Below, piece by piece: positions 53,055 through 64,000 of a stretch of DNA of 64,000 bases (its first letter is position 1; the number at the start of each line of letters is the position of its first letter). Source of the stretch: Tillandsia leiboldiana (lineage: Eukaryota; Streptophyta; Magnoliopsida; Poales; Bromeliaceae). Below the pieces are notes generated by a model. It was not told the DNA's origin. It did not search any database and saw only the letters and a program-made list of their open reading frames with translations. Both the position numbers and the translations under genes were made by a program. The stretch spans positions 7,021,221 through 7,085,220 of the forward strand of contig CM055077.1 in assembly GCA_029204045.2 (NCBI GenBank), in the 5' to 3' direction.

Positions 53055-53843
53055 ACCATCTAAGTATTCATTGATTTGAATCTACTCAAAATATGAGTAT
53101 GAAAACCTAGAATCAAATCAATCAATATAGATGAAGAAACATAGGGTAATATCTATTGATTTCCTTTCTTCTCTATAGGTGGATTCATATGGCCGTCTTT
53201 GAATTATTTAGCTTTTACGGCATCCACGGCTTACCCTAGAAAAATGAATCATAGGGTCTATTTATAGGTTAGAAACTATTGGAAGAAGATAAGAATCAAA
53301 AACTATCATTTTCTGAAATTTTTCAGGACGACAATCCGGATCGGATTTCGGCGATCCGGATTGCAGTAACGAGATAGACAATTTCCTGAAAAGCAAAGGT
53401 TCGGGATCCGGATCGAAGTGCCTGATCCGGATTGTTCATACAATTCACCAAACACCACTGTTCGGGATCCGGATTGAAATGCCTGATCCGGATCGTTCAT
53501 ATATTACGATAAGAACCAGTGTTCGGGATCCGGATTAAGGAGGGCTACGATCCGGATTGCAGTTGCGTATGAACTAACACCCTTCGGGATCCGGATTGGA
53601 ATATCTGATCTGGATCGTGAACATGTCCCATGTCCAGTTTTTGATTTTTATGCAAATAAAAATTCATCCAAGTGTTTCTACACTATAAGAAGTATTCGGA
53701 TCACCAAAGATAAATAGTTAAACATACCTGATCCTTTTGAATTCTTCTTTCTTGAGATTGAGTTATATGATCCAACCTTCTTTACCTTCAATCTTCAAGA
53801 CTTAACCGAATTCACGAAATACGCCAACTTAAATTCCGTAACA
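53055..53843 (-). repeat. 5' LTR of Copia B, U3/TATA part
   Basis: Resumes the LTR after the second GAAAT. Contains the TATA (minus strand, 53257-53266) and the palindrome array (53333-53616). It ends CGTAACA at 53843, followed by CGCAG. Confidence 0.92.
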
Positions 53844-53848
53844 CGCAG

Positions 53849-54145
53849 AACTTGAAGATGGCAATAAACTTCAATGAGAAACACAAGGAGGAAGAAGGAG
53901 GCCTTCTCACTCCACGAATTAGCTAACAAGAAAGAGGTGAGTTGAGATATTTTTGGAGTTTTGAGTTTTGGGACTCCAAAAGGAGGATTTTGGGGATTAT
54001 AATAATTTTAGGACCATATTTTAGGGTTCCTTTGTTGATTCAGGAGATTGAGACCCACCCTGTTGGAAGCGAGTTCGATTGAGGTAGAAAATATCACCAA
54101 AAAGGGGTGATCTTTTTTTTTTGGTCTATGGCTTCTCCATTATTC
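53849..54145. other. Unclassified sequence right of Copia B
   Basis: Continuation of the target of B. Purine-rich, with no recognised gene or element end. Confidence 0.4.
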
Positions 54146-54601
54146 AACATGTTTTGAATTTAATATTGCTTGTATGTGATGAGTCGTATGCTAGGGAGTA
54201 TGGATAAGGATACTTAATTTTTGAGGCTAGAACCAAGATAAGTGTAGAATCAAACAGCCGGTAAAGTGTGTATTATGGACCTCAGGATAGAACCGAGATA
54301 GGTATAGAAATCAAGTGATTAGTTGACTGAGGGTATTAGATGTGTAGAATCTGACTAAGGTAAAACCTAAGGTAACATGTTTTGAATTTAACATTGCTTG
54401 TATGTGATGAGTCGTATGCTAGGGAGTATGGATAAGGATACTTAATTTTTGAGGCTAGAACCAAGATAAGTGTAGAATCAAATAGTCGGTAAAGTGTGTA
54501 TTATGGACCTCAGGATAGAACCGAGATAGGTATAGAAATCAAGTGATTAGTTGATTGAGGGTATTGGATGTGTAGAATCTGACTAAGGTAAAACCTAAGG
54601 T
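54146..54601. repeat. 228-bp tandem duplication
   Basis: Two copies (54146-54373, 54374-54601) starting AACATGTTTTGAATTTAA, nearly identical. The unit includes GAGGCTAGAACCAAGATAAG and AGGATAGAACCGAGATAGG, a degenerate internal repetition. A TAAAACCTAAGG unit is repeated at the right edge. Confidence 0.9.
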
Positions 54602-54650
54602 AAAACCTAAGGTATAATATAGGGATGAGCAATTCTAGGGGGAACATTAG

Positions 54651-54837
54651 TGTTGAGGTCAAAAATTTCGCCACCTAAAGAAGTGACACGTGGCATGTAC
54701 CATCGGCTAAGGGTATCAGCCGATAGGAGAAGCGGCCAACAAAAGAGGTCATCGTCTCATCCAGGACCGATCTCGGCCGAAGGCAAATGACGAAAGAGGC
54801 GAGGCCATGGTCGACTTTCGGCTGCTCAAGCCGCAAA
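54651..54837 (+). repeat. Possible LTR start fragment cut by element E
   Basis: Begins TGTTGAGGTCAAAAATTTCG, which looks like a Gypsy LTR start, and contains an inverted pair CATCGGCTAAG / TATCAGCCGATA. It is truncated at 54837 by the E insertion. Family unknown. Confidence 0.35.
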
Positions 54838-57099
54838 TGTCACACTCCGCGGTCGAAACTGCGACCCGAGCTCGCCAACAGATCTGCCATCTGCACGGGA
54901 CTCCCCGCACAGACGAAGCGACTAACCTACAAGTAAGATCTATAGCTAAACAAATATCAGAGCTGAAATGAAACTAAAGCAACAGAAATCATAAACTGAA
55001 CATCTGAATCTACATAAATCCAAAATACATAGTTCTCTCACTATAAAAATAAATACAATCTCAGAATGTCCAGTACAAAAGTGAAAACTCAAAAATATAG
55101 GGTACCTATATCTCTGGCTCTTAGACAGACTCGGGTAAGAAACTAGTCGGCCACGCCCTTACCTCGATCTGCTGCCTCCGCACGAGCTGAAGCCGGAACA
55201 GCCGCCTCAGGAAAACCTGTCACCACAGCGGGTGTGAGAACTACGGCAAAAGGTAGTTCTCAGTGGGTACCGTCACCAATATCGACGGTATGCCCACTAA
55301 GTCTACTGTTGGCAAAACAAATAGGTATGCATATAGATAAAATGAAAGCTGGAATAAAACTATAGCTAATATGCCTCAAGTATCATGCTCAAAGGAAAAA
55401 CTCAACTAAGAACATGCTATGCATCCACTCGCTCACATAACCCAATCTCAGTGACTGCCACATCGGGTCCAGTCAAGCATGCGCCCCCTAGTGTATCAAC
55501 CAGGGCGTCCCATCGGACTATCTCAGTATCACGCAAAGCGACCTCTAGCGTATCAACTAGGCGCATCATCATCATCATCGCATCCGGAGCGTAACTCGAG
55601 GGGAGCGACCCCACCGAGCTCAAGCATGTCTCGTCTGGCATAAAAAAAATATCATCTGCAGGCTACAATCCACGATCAAACAGATTGGAAACTCGAATGT
55701 CAACATCCCACACTCATGTCTAGGTCGGAGAACACTCCACGACTCAATCTGATATGCCCCCAAAAAATACAAGACACTAGCAACACATCCTCTAAGTCAA
55801 ATAAAATCCACTCGGCCCCCAAGCGCGAGGACATATGCACTCTGAACCCATGCCACCCCTCTGGCGATCACAAAATTTAAAAACCATTCTTAAAATGTCG
55901 ATTTTCATTAAAACGAATTTTTTTGATTTTTAAAACGGTCCAGGTGCAAGTATGATGCCAACTAACCATGAAATCTAGTATCATGCAGTACCAGGAGTAT
56001 ACTAAAAATAATCTGGGGTTCCGATAAATTTTCTGTAATTTTCTAGGAAACTATCAGATTTATCAACTAAAAAAATAGACATACTAGACATGATCAACAT
56101 GCATACAGAAGCATTAGAGGGCATTCCATACAGTTTGGAAGAGTTTCCAACCCACCTAGAATGCTTTCCGTAGGCAAAGACGAAGTCGGGGAAGCGCTGA
56201 AGCCACAATCAGCCGAAACTGCACCCCGCGCGCGCGCACTCTAACGAGGGTCTCGAAAAATCCCCCGAAGCTCACAGCAGCCTCCCAAGTCCCTCAGCAA
56301 GATCCCTGCGTGCTCCGGCCCACTACGCTGCCAGCCCACAGCATGCACGCACGCATTCACCCTCGTCGGCTCCGCGCAGTGCAACTCCGAAAACTCGCAA
56401 CCACGCAGCACCAGCTGCTCCTCTTAGCGAAGGAAAAAAAAAGAAGGAAGGAAAGCAACAAAATCCAAGCTCAAAATCCTACTCAAAATCCAAAGAAGAA
56501 CCCAAAAATCCAAGCTTGGAGAAGCAACAAACTCACCTTGGATGCTGCCAGCCGTGCGCGCGATCCGCTCGATCACCTCACAGCAGGACAACTCAAAATC
56601 CACAAGATCTCTCCTCTCTTCTCTTCTTTTCCTCTAGTTGTAATGGTGAAGAATGGATGGTGGCTGGGCTATTTAATAAAGGTGGCGAGGTGTGTGGTCG
56701 GTGCAGGGAGGTAGCTGGGAGGTCAAAAGACGTAAAAGCCCTCACTCAAACCAAGAAATCACCAAAATCCCTAAATCTGGAGGCTGGGGTACCGGTACCT
56801 CGCTTTCAGTACCGGTACCCACCACCCGGTTCTGGAACACAAGTCCCGGTTCCGGAACCGAACCTTCCGTTCCGGAATCCAGCACCCAATTTCGGAACTC
56901 CAAGCTTCCCAGGCCAATCCGCAGGCTGAAGCTCCTGTTGTCGACGCCGCCAACTCACTTTTCACCCCGGAGGCTCCCGCATCGATCTGAAACCTCCCGA
57001 ACTCTACTGTAATCATAAAATACACACATCCCAAGTGGTATCCACCCACCATGCTCAACTGTGGAGTCGGTGCTCTACACCTAACCCCGGTACTCTACA
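54838..57099 (-). repeat. 3' LTR of E1
   Basis: 2262 bp. Plus-strand start TGTCACACTCC matches the C LTR end on the opposite strand; right edge ...CTCTACA. Minus-sense TATA-like TATTAAATAG at 56669-56678. Shares the AGACTTAGTGGGCATACCG block with C. Confidence 0.9.
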
Positions 57100-57112
57100 T
57101 CCTCCCCTCCTT
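57100..57112 (-). other. Polypurine tract of E1
   Basis: Minus-strand AAGGAGGGGAGGA directly before the LTR. The upstream context TTTCGTGGATGAAACCC matches the C tract context. Confidence 0.88.
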
Positions 57113-57151
57113 AAAAGGGTTTCATCCACGAAACCAAATAAAATCCAAATC

Positions 57152-58558
57152 TCAGGAGGGTGTCTCAAATAAATGGGGGCAGGAAATCCTCAACTCATCC
57201 TCAGGCTCGCAGGTGGCCTCTCGCTCATCATGATGGCTCCACGGGACCTTCACAAAAGGTATGACCCGATTGCGCAATTCTTTTGTCTCCCGGGCAAGAA
57301 TTCGCATCGGTCGCTTCTCATAGCTCAAATCCTCGTCCAACTCCAAGGAAGTGATGTCCAAAACATGCGAGGGATCAAAAACATACTTCCTCAGGATGGA
57401 TACGTGAAATACATCATGGGTGCCTGCCAAACGGGGCGGTAGCGCAACTCGGTAAGCCACTGGTCCAATGCGCTCTAACACCTCAAAAGGGCCAATGAAC
57501 CGCGGACTGAGCTTTCCGCGCACTACAAAACGGCGTATCCCTCGAGATAACGAGACTTTCTGAAAAACATGATCTCCAACTTGAAACTCTAAGTCTCGCC
57601 GCCTCCTATCGGCATAACTCCTCTGCCGGCTCTAGGCGGTCACCAAATGTCATCGAATGACCTTGACCTTTTCTTCAGCTTCCATAAGCAAGTCAGGCCC
57701 CAAGGTCTTCCTTTCACCCACGTCACTCCAAAATAATGGTGATCGACATTTCCGTCCGTACAATGCTTCGTAGGGCGCCATCTGAATGCTCGCCTGGAAG
57801 CTATTGTTGTAAGCAAACTCAGCCAATCTCAAATGTCGATCCCAGCTGTCGCTAAAACTCAGGATACATGCTCTCAACATATCCTCAAGAGTCTAAATGG
57901 TCAGCTCAGACTGTCCATCAGTTTGTGGGTGAAAGGCAGTGCTGAAATAAAGCTGGGTCCCCAAGGCTGTCTGCAGGCTCCTCCAGAAATGCGAAGTGAA
58001 CCTCGGATCCGTATCAGACACAACCGAAGCTGGTACCCTATGCAGCCTCACGATCTCATCCAGGTACAACTGTGCCAATATCTCCAGAGTCCAACTCGAC
58101 TGTATCGGCAGAAAATTGGCTGATTTGGTCTATCGATCCACAATCACCCAAATAGCATCAGCTCCACTCCGTGACCTCGGTAATCCAACAATAAAGTCCA
58201 TGGTCACTCGATCCCATTTCCATTCAGGTATTGGAAGGCTTTGTAACTTGCCAGCTGGAACCTGATGCTCAGCTTTAACTTGCTGACAAGTTAGACAATG
58301 GGCAACAAACCTTCCAATATCTCTTTTCATGCTGTTCCACCAGAATTGTGCCATCAAATCTCTTTACATCTTAGTTCCCCCAAGGTGGAGAGTGTAAGGT
58401 ATATAGTGAGCTTCTCTCAAAATCAGCTCTCGAATCTCTAAGTCCACGGGCACACAAATGCGGTCCCTGGACCAAAGTACTCTCGCTGCATCAATAGAGA
58501 AGTCCCCACCCTGACCATGCCGAACCTGGTCTCTAATCCTCTCAAGATAGGGGTCCAC
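57152..58558 (-). pseudogene. pol: E1 integrase and chromodomain, with stops
   Basis: Zinc-binding part: HYIPYTLHLGGTKM, then a stop, then CLTCQQVKAEHQ (58130-58558). Catalytic core: first Asp in TMDFIVGLPRS, second in VSDTDPRFTSHFW, Glu in HPQTDGQSELTI (57893-58357), followed by FAYNNSFQASIQMAPYEALY (57650-57880). C-terminal region 57152-57523: LSPRFIGPFEVLERIGPVAY, FHVSILRKYVFDPSHVLD and a Tekay-type chromodomain ending VKVPWSHHDEREATCEPEDE. At least five in-frame stops interrupt it (near 58361, 58128, 57890, 57648 and 57634), several at positions where Gln or Tyr is expected. Not functional. Confidence 0.9.
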
Positions 58559-58561
58559 ACT

Positions 58562-60126
58562 CTATTTCTCTCTAATCCTGTCCAACTGAGTGGGCTGCAA
58601 GACCAAATACATGAGTCTTGCAGAATCCCCAGGGGACACAACCTCAATATCAAGTCGCCTCAACTTCTCCCTCAGTGGCATCTGTTGAGTAATCAATAAG
58701 CTCAAAGACTGCACTGCTCGCCTACTCAAGGCATCCGCGACCACAGTGGCCTTGACGGGATGATACTGTATGCTCAAATCATAATCCTTTAATAGCTCTA
58801 GCCAGCAACGTTGCCTCAAATTGAGCTCCTTCTGAGTAAACAAATACTTTTGTGGACGGTAAATATCTCATAGTGCTCACCGTAAAGGTAGTGTCGCCAC
58901 AGCTTCAAAGCAAATACAACAGCGGCTAGTTCCAAAACATGCGTAGGGTAATTCTTCTCATAATCCTTTAATTGTCGCGACGCATAAGCTATTACCCTGT
59001 CACGCTGCATCAACACACAACCTAAGCCGCAATGGGAGGCATCACTATAAACCACAAATCCCTCTCCCATCACTGGCAACGCAAGAATCGGCGCTGATAT
59101 CAATCTCAGCTTCAACTCATCGAAGCTCTGCTGGTACTGCTCAGTCCAAACATATCTAGTCCCCTTCCTAGTCAAACGGGTGAGGGGAGTAGAGAGCTTC
59201 GCAAAGCCCTCTACGAACCGACGGTAGTATCCTACTAGGCCCAAAAAGCTCCGAACCTCTGTCACCGTCGTAGGTCTAGGCCAATCCCAAACGACATCAA
59301 TCTTCGTCGGGTCCACTGCCACTCCTGCGGCTGAAACCACATGGCCTAAAAATGAAACTTCCCGAAGCCAAAATGCACACTTTTTCAATTTGGCATACAA
59401 CTCCTTCTCCCTCAGAAGTTGCAGCACTATCCTCAAGTGCTCCTCATGCTCTATGTCGCTTCGGAAATACACCAAGATATCATCGATGAACACTACTACA
59501 AATCGATCCATGTACGGCTGGAATACTCGATTCATCAGATCCATAAAGGCGGCAGGGGCATTAGTCAACCCAAATGGGATCACTGTGAACTCGTAATGCC
59601 CGTACCGTGTCCTGAACGCCGTCTTGGATACATCCTCGGCCTTCACCCTCAACTGGTGGTAACTGGACTGGAGGTCTATCTTCGAGAAGACCGTAGCTCC
59701 CTGAAGCTGATCAAACAAATCATCAATCCGTATGAGGGGATACTTATTCCGGACGGTCACTTTATTTAACTCACGGTAATCCACACATAACCTGAGTGAC
59801 CCATCTTTTTTCTTCACAAACAGAATCGGCGCTCCTCACGGAGAAACACTGGGTCTAACAAACCCTCGATCCATCAGGTCTTGCAACTGAGCCTTCAGCT
59901 CTCTCAACTCTGTAGGTGCCATCCTGTAGGGTGCCTTGGAGATTGGTGCAGTTCCAGGGACTACATCAATCACAAACTCTATCTCTCGGTCCGGCGGTAT
60001 AGAAGATAACTCTGGGAAAAACACATCCGGGTAATCACGGACAATAGGGATGTCCTCGAGTCCGGGCAGCGCCGTAGGCACCTCTACCACAGTCGCTAGA
60101 AAAGCGACGCAACCACGACTCAGCAT
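58562..60126 (-). pseudogene. pol: E1 reverse transcriptase-RNase H, with stop and frameshift
   Basis: Gypsy RT. The segment at 59836-60126 gives the pre-RT block (PDVFFPELSSIPPDREIEFV). A TGA near 59833 replaces the Trp of SPWGAPILF. Then 58816-59817 reads FVKKKDGSLRLCVDYRELNK, YPLIRIDDLFDQLQGATVFS, PFGLTNAPAAFMDLMN and VVVFIDDILVYFR (FIDD, the normal Gypsy form of the catalytic box). RNase H follows with VVYSDASHCGLGCVLMQ and YPTHVLELAAVVFALKLWRHY. A frameshift near 58830 moves the end into 58562-58843, which reads RQRCWLELLKDYDLSIQYHP and DALSRR. Apart from these lesions the enzyme core is well preserved. Confidence 0.92.
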
Positions 60127-60255
60127 CTGTCATGCTCTAGTAGAAGACATCATCGCCGCAAATAAAGTGCTCTGGCATCCCCTATAAACATACTCCTCCT
60201 GACCTGGATCACGGAGAGTCACTGTCCTCTCTCTACAATCAATGGTAGCATAATA

Positions 60256-60678
60256 CTAGGACAACCAGTCCATACCCAACACTACATCAAAATCCCGGAG
60301 CTGACGTAGGACCAACAGATCAATAGGCAAAATCCAGGGTCCTAACTGCACTGGGCAGGACCGACAACACTCGTCTACGTGCAACACGTGATCTGAAATC
60401 TGAACCTCACGTGTACAAGCCAACAGTCCTATCTCCAGCCCATGCAAGGATGCAAATGCTCTACTAATGAATGAGTGTGATGCTCCAGTATCAAATAATG
60501 CTCTAGTGCGTGTAGAGGAGATAAGAATAATACCTGCTACCACCTGGTCGGCTGCCAAGGTATCCTCAACCTGAGCGGCGTACACTCGTCCGCTCGGAGG
60601 TGGTCGCCTGTCTGGCTGTTGCGACGAAGTGGCACGATCCCCCTGACCAAAACTCGGCGAAGCTCCTACTACCTGCAA
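60256..60678 (-). pseudogene. pol: E1 aspartic protease region
   Basis: Retropepsin-like domain between gag and RT. The active-site motif ALFDTGASHSFIS (catalytic Asp in DTGAS) and the downstream DFDVVLGMDWLS are typical of Gypsy elements. A stop follows the GMDWLS motif near 60256, and another lies between gag and protease near 60694. The block reading RPPPSGRVYAAQVEDTLAAD before the motif is a usual Gypsy linker. Confidence 0.88.
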
Positions 60679-60693
60679 AGGCGAAGGAGGAGT

Positions 60694-61376
60694 CTATGCT
60701 GTCGATGGTGCTGGCGACCCTGCTCTCGGGCAAGACCACGCCATATGTCCCGGCTGTCCACAACGGTAACACTGGCCCTGCCGCTGCTCACACTGCTGAG
60801 GTGTATGGGGTCCACCGCAAATAACACATCGTTCGGGACGCCTTTGCTGCTGCGGCGGCTGCTGTCTAGGCTGCCGAAAACCTCCAGGTCTCTGCCTCCT
60901 CTGAGACCTACGACCCTGAGACTGGAATCGTGGTGGTCTCGGGGGTCTCGGCCTACTCGACTGTCCAAAATCCGGCGGCGCTGGACGCTTCTCTCCGGAG
61001 CTGGTCCCTGGCGCTCCATCCCTCTCTGACATAATCACCGATCCTCGGGCAACCCACCGAGCATGCTCTATCGCCGCATCCAAAGTCGGCAATCGATGAG
61101 AGTGTACAAGGTGATAAATGTCCTGATGTAGTCCTCTCTCAAATAAATCAACCCTCTGAGACTCATCCTGGGCGACGTGGGGTACACTGTTCAGTAACCA
61201 TTGAAATTCGCGAACATACTCCTGAAGAGGTCGACTCCCCTGCTGAAGACGTCGCAAATCCCCTTCCAGCTTCTGCTTTGCACTATTGGGAAAGTAAGCC
61301 CCGAGTAGCAACGCACGAAACTCCCTCCTGGTCAACAACTGCACTCCCAGTGGTCCAACTGGATGAACTCGACGCC
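60694..61376 (-). pseudogene. gag: E1 gag, N-terminus deleted
   Basis: C-terminal half of a Gypsy gag. It begins at the deletion junction (about 61376) with RWRRVHPVGPLGVQLL. Then come the capsid block FRALLLGAYFPNSAKQKLEG, FQWLLNSVPHVAQDESQRVD and LDAAIEHARWVARG, an Arg/Gln/Pro-rich stretch, and the cysteine cluster CVICGGPHTPQQC with zinc knuckle CYRCGQPGHMAWSC. The frame is open to the stop at 60694. About 150 N-terminal residues and the initiator are missing because LTR sequence is fused directly to gag. Confidence 0.88.
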
Positions 61377-63607
61377 ATCTGCACGGGATTCCCCGCACAG
61401 ACGAAGCGACTAACCTGCAAGTAAGATCTATAGCTAAACAAATATCAGAGCTGAAATGAAACTAAAGCAACAGAAATCATAAACTGAACATCTGAATCTA
61501 CATAAATCAAAAATACATAGTTCTCTCACTATGAAAATAAATACAATCTCAGACTGTCCAGTACAAAAGTGAAAACTCAAAAATACAGGGTATCTCTACC
61601 TCTGACTCTCAGACAGACTCGGGCAAGAAACTAGTCGGCCACGCCCTTACCTCGATCTGCTGCCTTCGCACGAGCTGAAGCCGGAACAGCCGCCTCTGGA
61701 AAACCTGTCACCACAGCGGGTGTGAGAACTACTGCAAAATGTAGTTCTCAGTGGGTATCGTCACCGATATCCACGGTATGCCCACTAAGTCTACTGGAGG
61801 CAAAACAAATAGGTATGCAAATAGATAAAATGAAAAGTGGAATAAAACTGCAGCTAATATGCCTCAAGTATCATGCTCAAAAGAAAAACTCAACTAAGAA
61901 CATGCTATGCATCCACTCGCCCACATAACCCAATCTCAGTGACTGCCACATCGGGTCCAGTCAAGCCTGCGCCCCCTAGTGTATCAACTAGGGCGTCCCA
62001 TTGGACTATCTCAGTATCATGCAAAGCGACCTCTAGCGTATCAACTAAGCGCATCATCATCATCATCGCATCCGGAGCTTAACTCGAGGGGAGCGACTCC
62101 ACTGAGCTCAAGCGTGTCTCGTCTGGCATAAAAAAAAAACGGCATCTACAGGTAACAATCCACGATCAAACAGATCGGAAACTCGAATGTCAACATCCCA
62201 CACTCATGTCTAGGTCGGAGAACACTCCACGACTCTATCTGATATGCACCCAAAATCCCCAAGACACTATCAACACATCCTCTAAGTCAAATAAAATCCA
62301 CTCGGCCCCCAGGCGCGAGGACATATGCACCCTGAACCCATGCCACCCCTCTGGCGATCTCAAAATTTAAAAACCATTCTTAAAATGCCGATTTTCATTA
62401 AAACGGGTTTTCTTGATTTTTAAAACGGTCCAGGTGCAAGTATGATGCCAACGAACCATGAAATCTAGTGTCATGCAGTACCAGGAGTATACTAAAAATA
62501 ATCTGGGGTTCCGATAATTTTTTTGTATTTTCCTAGTCAACTATCAGATTTATCAACTGTAAAAATAGACATACTAGACATATCAACATGCATACAGAAG
62601 CATTAGAGGGCATTCCATACAGTTTGAAAGAGTTTCCAACCCACCTAGAATGCTTTCCGTAGGCAAAGTCGAAGTCAGGGAAGCGCCGAACCCACAATCG
62701 GTCGAAACTGCCGAAACTGCACCCCGTGCGCGCGCACTCTATCGAGTGTCTCGAAAAATCCCCAGAAGCTCACAGCAGCCTCCCAAGTCCCTCAGCAAGA
62801 TCCCTGCGTGCTCCGGCCCACTCCGCTGCCAGCCCACAGCACGCACGCACGCATTCACCCTCATCCGCTCCGCGTAGTGCAACTCCGAAAACTCGCAGCC
62901 ACACAGCACCAGCTGCTCCTCATGGCGAAGGAAAAAAAAAGAGGGAAGGAAAGCAACAAAATCCAAGCTCAAAATCCTACTCAAAATCCAAAGAAGAACC
63001 CAAAAATCCATGCTTTGAGAAGCATCAAACTCACCTTGGATGCTGCCAGCCGCGCGCGCGCTCCGCTCGATCACCTCACAGCAGGACAACTCAAATTCCA
63101 CAAGATCTCTCCTCTCTTCTCTTCACTTCTCTTCTCTTCCTCTGGTTGTAATGGAGAAGAAGGGATGGTGGCTGGGCTATTTAATAAAGGCGGCGAGATG
63201 TGTGGTCAGAGCAGGGGGGTAGCTGGGAGGTGAAAAGATGTAAAAGCCCTCACTCAAACCAAGAAATCACCAAAATCCTTAAATCTGGAGGCTGGGGTAC
63301 CGGTACCCCCCTTTCAGTACCGGTACCCACCACCCAGTTTCGGAACATAAGGCCCGGTCCCGGAACCGAACCTTCAGTTCCGGAACCCAGCACCCAGTTC
63401 CGGAACTCCAAGCTTCCCAGGCAGATCCGCAGGCTGAAGCTCTTGTTGTCGACGCTGCCAACTCACTTTTCACCCCGGAGGCTCCTGCATCGATCCGAAA
63501 CCTCCCGAACTCCACTGTAATCATAAAATACACATGTCCCAAGTAGTATCCACCCACCATGCTCAACTGCGGAGTCGGTGCTCTACACCTAATCCCGGTA
63601 CTCTACA
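61374..63607 (-). repeat. 5' LTR of E1, also 3' LTR of E2
   Basis: 2234 bp. Aligns with 54886-57099 of the other LTR, lacking its first 48 bp. The right edge ...CTCTACA is followed by a polypurine tract and pol tail, showing that the LTR is shared by two tandem units. Confidence 0.88.
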
Positions 63608-63620
63608 TCCTCCCCTCCTT
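63608..63620 (-). other. Polypurine tract of E2
   Basis: Minus-strand AAGGAGGGGAGGA, then TTTCGAGGACGAAACCC. This version of the context is closer to the clade consensus than that of E1. Confidence 0.88.
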
Positions 63621-63659
63621 AAAAGGGTTTCGTCCTCGAAACCAAATAAAATCCAAATC

Positions 63660-64000
63660 TCAGGAGGGTGTCTCAAATAAATAGGGGTAGGAAATCCTCA
63701 ACTCATCCTCAGGCTCCCAGGTGGCCTCTTGCTCATCATGATGGCTCCACAGGACCTTCACGAAAGGTATGATCCGATTGGGCAATTCTTTTATATCTCG
63801 GGCAAGAATTCGCATCGGTCGCTCCTGATAGCTCAAATCCTCGTCCAACTCCAAGGAAGTGAAGTCCAAAACATGCGAGGGATCAAAAACATACTTCCTC
63901 AGGATGGATACGTGAAATACATCATTGGTGCCTGCCAAACGGGGCGGTAGAGCAACTCGGTAAGCCACTGGTCCAATTCGCTCTAACACCTAAAACGGGC
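63660..64000 (-). pseudogene. pol: E2 integrase C-terminus and chromodomain, cut by window end
   Basis: Homologous to the E1 C-terminus: LERIGPVAYRVALPPRLAGT, FHVSILRKYVFDPSHVLD, then a chromodomain ending VKVLWSHHDEQEATWEPEDE with the Trp that E1 has lost. A small lesion at about 63988 breaks the frame upstream (GPFEVLER block). The rest of E2 is outside the window. Confidence 0.85.

Larger units (their letters stand above)
23684..53843 (-). mobile_element. Copia element B (Sirevirus-like), full length, split by nested C
   Basis: Minus-strand element. 5' LTR in two parts (53843-53055 and 33743-33190), primer site 33187-33176, gag, protease, integrase, RT-RNase H, an env-like gene, and 3' LTR 25027-23684. 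It is flanked by perfect 5-bp duplications CGCAG at 23679-23683 and 53844-53848. Without the nested DNA it is about 10.85 kb. The long gag with a coiled coil and two zinc knuckles, three polypurine tracts and an ORF after pol point to the Sirevirus (Maximus/SIRE) lineage. gag-pol carries several stops and a deletion. The nested element cuts the 5' LTR downstream of its TATA box, so normal transcription is blocked. Confidence 0.93.
54838..63607 (-). mobile_element. Gypsy element E1 (Tekay-like), with 5' deletion
   Basis: Minus-strand element: 3' LTR 54838-57099, polypurine tract, pol and gag (57100-61373), 5' LTR 61374-63607. The left flank is GCAAA (54833-54837). At 61374-61377 the first 48 bp of the LTR copy, the primer site and the N-terminal half of gag are missing, joined at GCCA microhomology. 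Right of 63607 a second polypurine tract and pol tail begin, so the 5' LTR of E1 is also the 3' LTR of E2. LTR ends resemble those of C. pol has many stops. Confidence 0.85.

Overview
This window is nuclear DNA of a flowering plant and consists almost entirely of transposable elements. The evidence is LTR retrotransposons primed by initiator tRNA-Met, a Sirevirus-type Copia element, chromodomain Gypsy elements, a Cassandra TRIM with 5S-derived LTRs, a MuDR-like DNA transposon, and intron signals of plant type. I see no ordinary host gene, and the species cannot be named from this sequence.

Layout. (1) 1-8643 is a nested stack. LTR 'F' (minus) holds Copia element A (1-2456, cut by the window start), solo LTR G (2632-5957) and a complete Cassandra TRIM (7899-8470). 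F itself sits against an older LTR end, H (8503-8643). (2) 8644-14081 is mostly AT-rich remnant DNA with a candidate Helitron (9649-11708), a weak SINE-like head and two MITE-like foldbacks. (3) 14082-19904 is a decayed MULE with ~210-bp terminal inverted repeats. It carries a mudrA-like transposase pseudogene and a convergent GRF zinc-finger pseudogene. (4) 20158-23431 is a solo LTR (I) of the same family as F, with perfect TSDs. (5) 23684-53843 is Sirevirus-like Copia element B. Its 5' LTR is split by Gypsy element C (33744-53049), whose own 5' LTR is split by Gypsy element D (36760-45198). (6) 54146-54837 holds a tandem duplication and an LTR fragment. (7) 54838-64000 is a tandem LTR-internal-LTR-internal array of Gypsy element E, related to C.

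How the parts relate. TSDs fix the order: B landed first (CGCAG), then C in B (GAAAT), then D in C (GGTCG). C and D have very similar LTRs but decayed or deleted pol regions, so both were probably copied in trans. E still shows most of a Tekay-type gag-pol and is the kind of element that could have supplied C.

Two regulatory signals stand out. LTR family F/I has an array of ER-stress-response-type modules (CCAAT, exactly 9 bases, CCACG): eleven modules in two copies, just upstream of the TATA box. In Copia B the env-like gene appears to have its own promoter, with a TATA box, an ATG-free leader and a leader intron. That promoter shares the ATCCGGAT palindrome array found upstream of the LTR TATA box.
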